A stretch of DNA of 6,213 nucleotides, taken from contig WLRE01000079.1 of NCBI GenBank assembly GCA_009698045.1, forward strand, positions 1 through 6,213, read 5' to 3'. The notes below the pieces were generated by a model that worked only from the letters and a program-made list of their open reading frames with translations, did not search any database and had not been told where the DNA came from. This DNA comes from Actinomycetota bacterium. Lineage in GTDB: Bacteria > Actinomycetota > Actinomycetes > Nanopelagicales > Nanopelagicaceae. A program made the position numbers and the translations under genes. Shown piece by piece: positions 6,081-6,213 of this stretch; within the stretch, counting starts at the first letter, position 1; each line of letters opens with the position of its first letter.

Positions 6081-6101
6081 ATCTAAGGCTGAACTAATTA
6101 A

Positions 6102-6213
6102 TTAAGCGGCTACCACATTGATGGAGATGGTCGCAGATACAGCTGGGTGAAGTGAGACCTTTGCTGCGTGCTTACCGATCTTCTTGATGTGACCAGTCAA
6201 CTTAAGATCATGG
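6102..6213 (-). CDS. rplI: 50S ribosomal protein L9 (partial, 3' end only)
   Basis: The minus-strand frame entering from the right edge encodes the last 37 residues or so, ending at TAA 6102-6104. The readable tail HDLKLTGHIKKIGKHAAKV then SLHPAVSATISINVVAA has the L9 C-terminal pattern: a conserved IKxxGxH, a LHP turn and an alternating beta strand ending VNVVA-like. L9 is a two-domain protein bound near the base of the L1 stalk of the large ribosomal subunit. The rRNA-binding N-terminal domain and connecting helix lie outside the window. In actinobacteria rplI usually closes an rpsF-ssb-rpsR-rplI operon with dnaB next; only rplI and dnaB can be confirmed here. A strong terminator follows. 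Confidence 0.9.
   Translation of the reverse strand, partial: HDLKLTGHIKKIGKHAAKVSLHPAVSATISINVVAA

Larger units (their letters stand above)
5838..6101. other. rplI-dnaB intergenic region, the longest non-coding stretch in the window
   Basis: This 264-bp gap holds, in minus-strand order, the rplI terminator (6049-6080), an A+T-rich segment (6018-6055, 30 of 38 bases A or T), an array of DnaA-box-like 9-mers (5891-6017) and about 50 bp of ordinary sequence before the dnaB ATG. A palindrome GGATATATCC sits at 5968-5977. The only TANNNT hexamer on the dnaB strand is TATATT at 6037-6042. With TTGGTG at 6059-6064 (16-bp spacer) it could drive a transcript with a leader of roughly 190 bases; this promoter is weakly supported. 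No ORF or tRNA is recognised. Confidence 0.6.

Noticed and set aside
5838..6101. Small RNA, riboswitch or CRISPR-like array in the rplI-dnaB gap
   Set aside because: The repeats are degenerate 9-mers on an 11-bp grid, not repeat-spacer units. No known riboswitch core is recognised, and the only strong hairpin is the rplI terminator.

Overview
The window looks like an ordinary chromosomal segment of a small-genome, moderate-GC actinobacterium (high-40s % GC by eye). The acyl-CoA dehydrogenase, dCTP deaminase, carbonic anhydrase and DnaB all resemble mycobacterial proteins (FadE5, Dcd, Rv1284-type, DnaB) along most of their length. Gaps between most genes are 0 to 26 bp, and base composition is far below that of mycobacteria or streptomycetes. 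A freshwater acI-type lineage (Nanopelagicales, Planktophila-like) would fit. That placement is inferred from remembered protein families and was not searched.

Layout from left to right: the 5' 153 codons of a LemA-family gene on the minus strand, running off the left edge; dcd on the minus strand; an 82-bp divergent promoter region; then three plus-strand genes, a FadE5-like acyl-CoA dehydrogenase, an EamA/DMT-family ten-helix transporter and a small beta-carbonic anhydrase. The carbonic anhydrase stop codon directly abuts the stop codon of dnaB, which runs on the minus strand. After a 264-bp gap comes the 3' end of rplI (ribosomal protein L9), minus strand, with an intrinsic terminator. The order rplI then dnaB is the usual actinobacterial order near the replication origin. 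The genes do not form one pathway: they cover nucleotide-pool control (dcd), fatty-acid oxidation (fadE5-like), export (eamA), CO2/bicarbonate interconversion (can), replication (dnaB) and translation (rplI).

Two non-coding signals stand out. First, four genes (lemA, dcd, eamA, can) have a TANNNT hexamer ending exactly six bases before the start codon and no convincing Shine-Dalgarno sequence. The fadE5-like gene has a TTGATT/17 bp/CATTAT promoter at the same offset. This is the layout expected when transcription starts on the start codon itself (leaderless mRNA), and it suggests individual promoters even in 14 to 26 bp gaps. Second, the rplI-dnaB gap holds a same-orientation array of DnaA-box-like 9-mers on an approximately 11-bp grid, beside a 38-bp segment that is 79% A+T. 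This resembles origin, DnaA-titration or DnaA-regulated promoter architecture and is the best candidate for follow-up.
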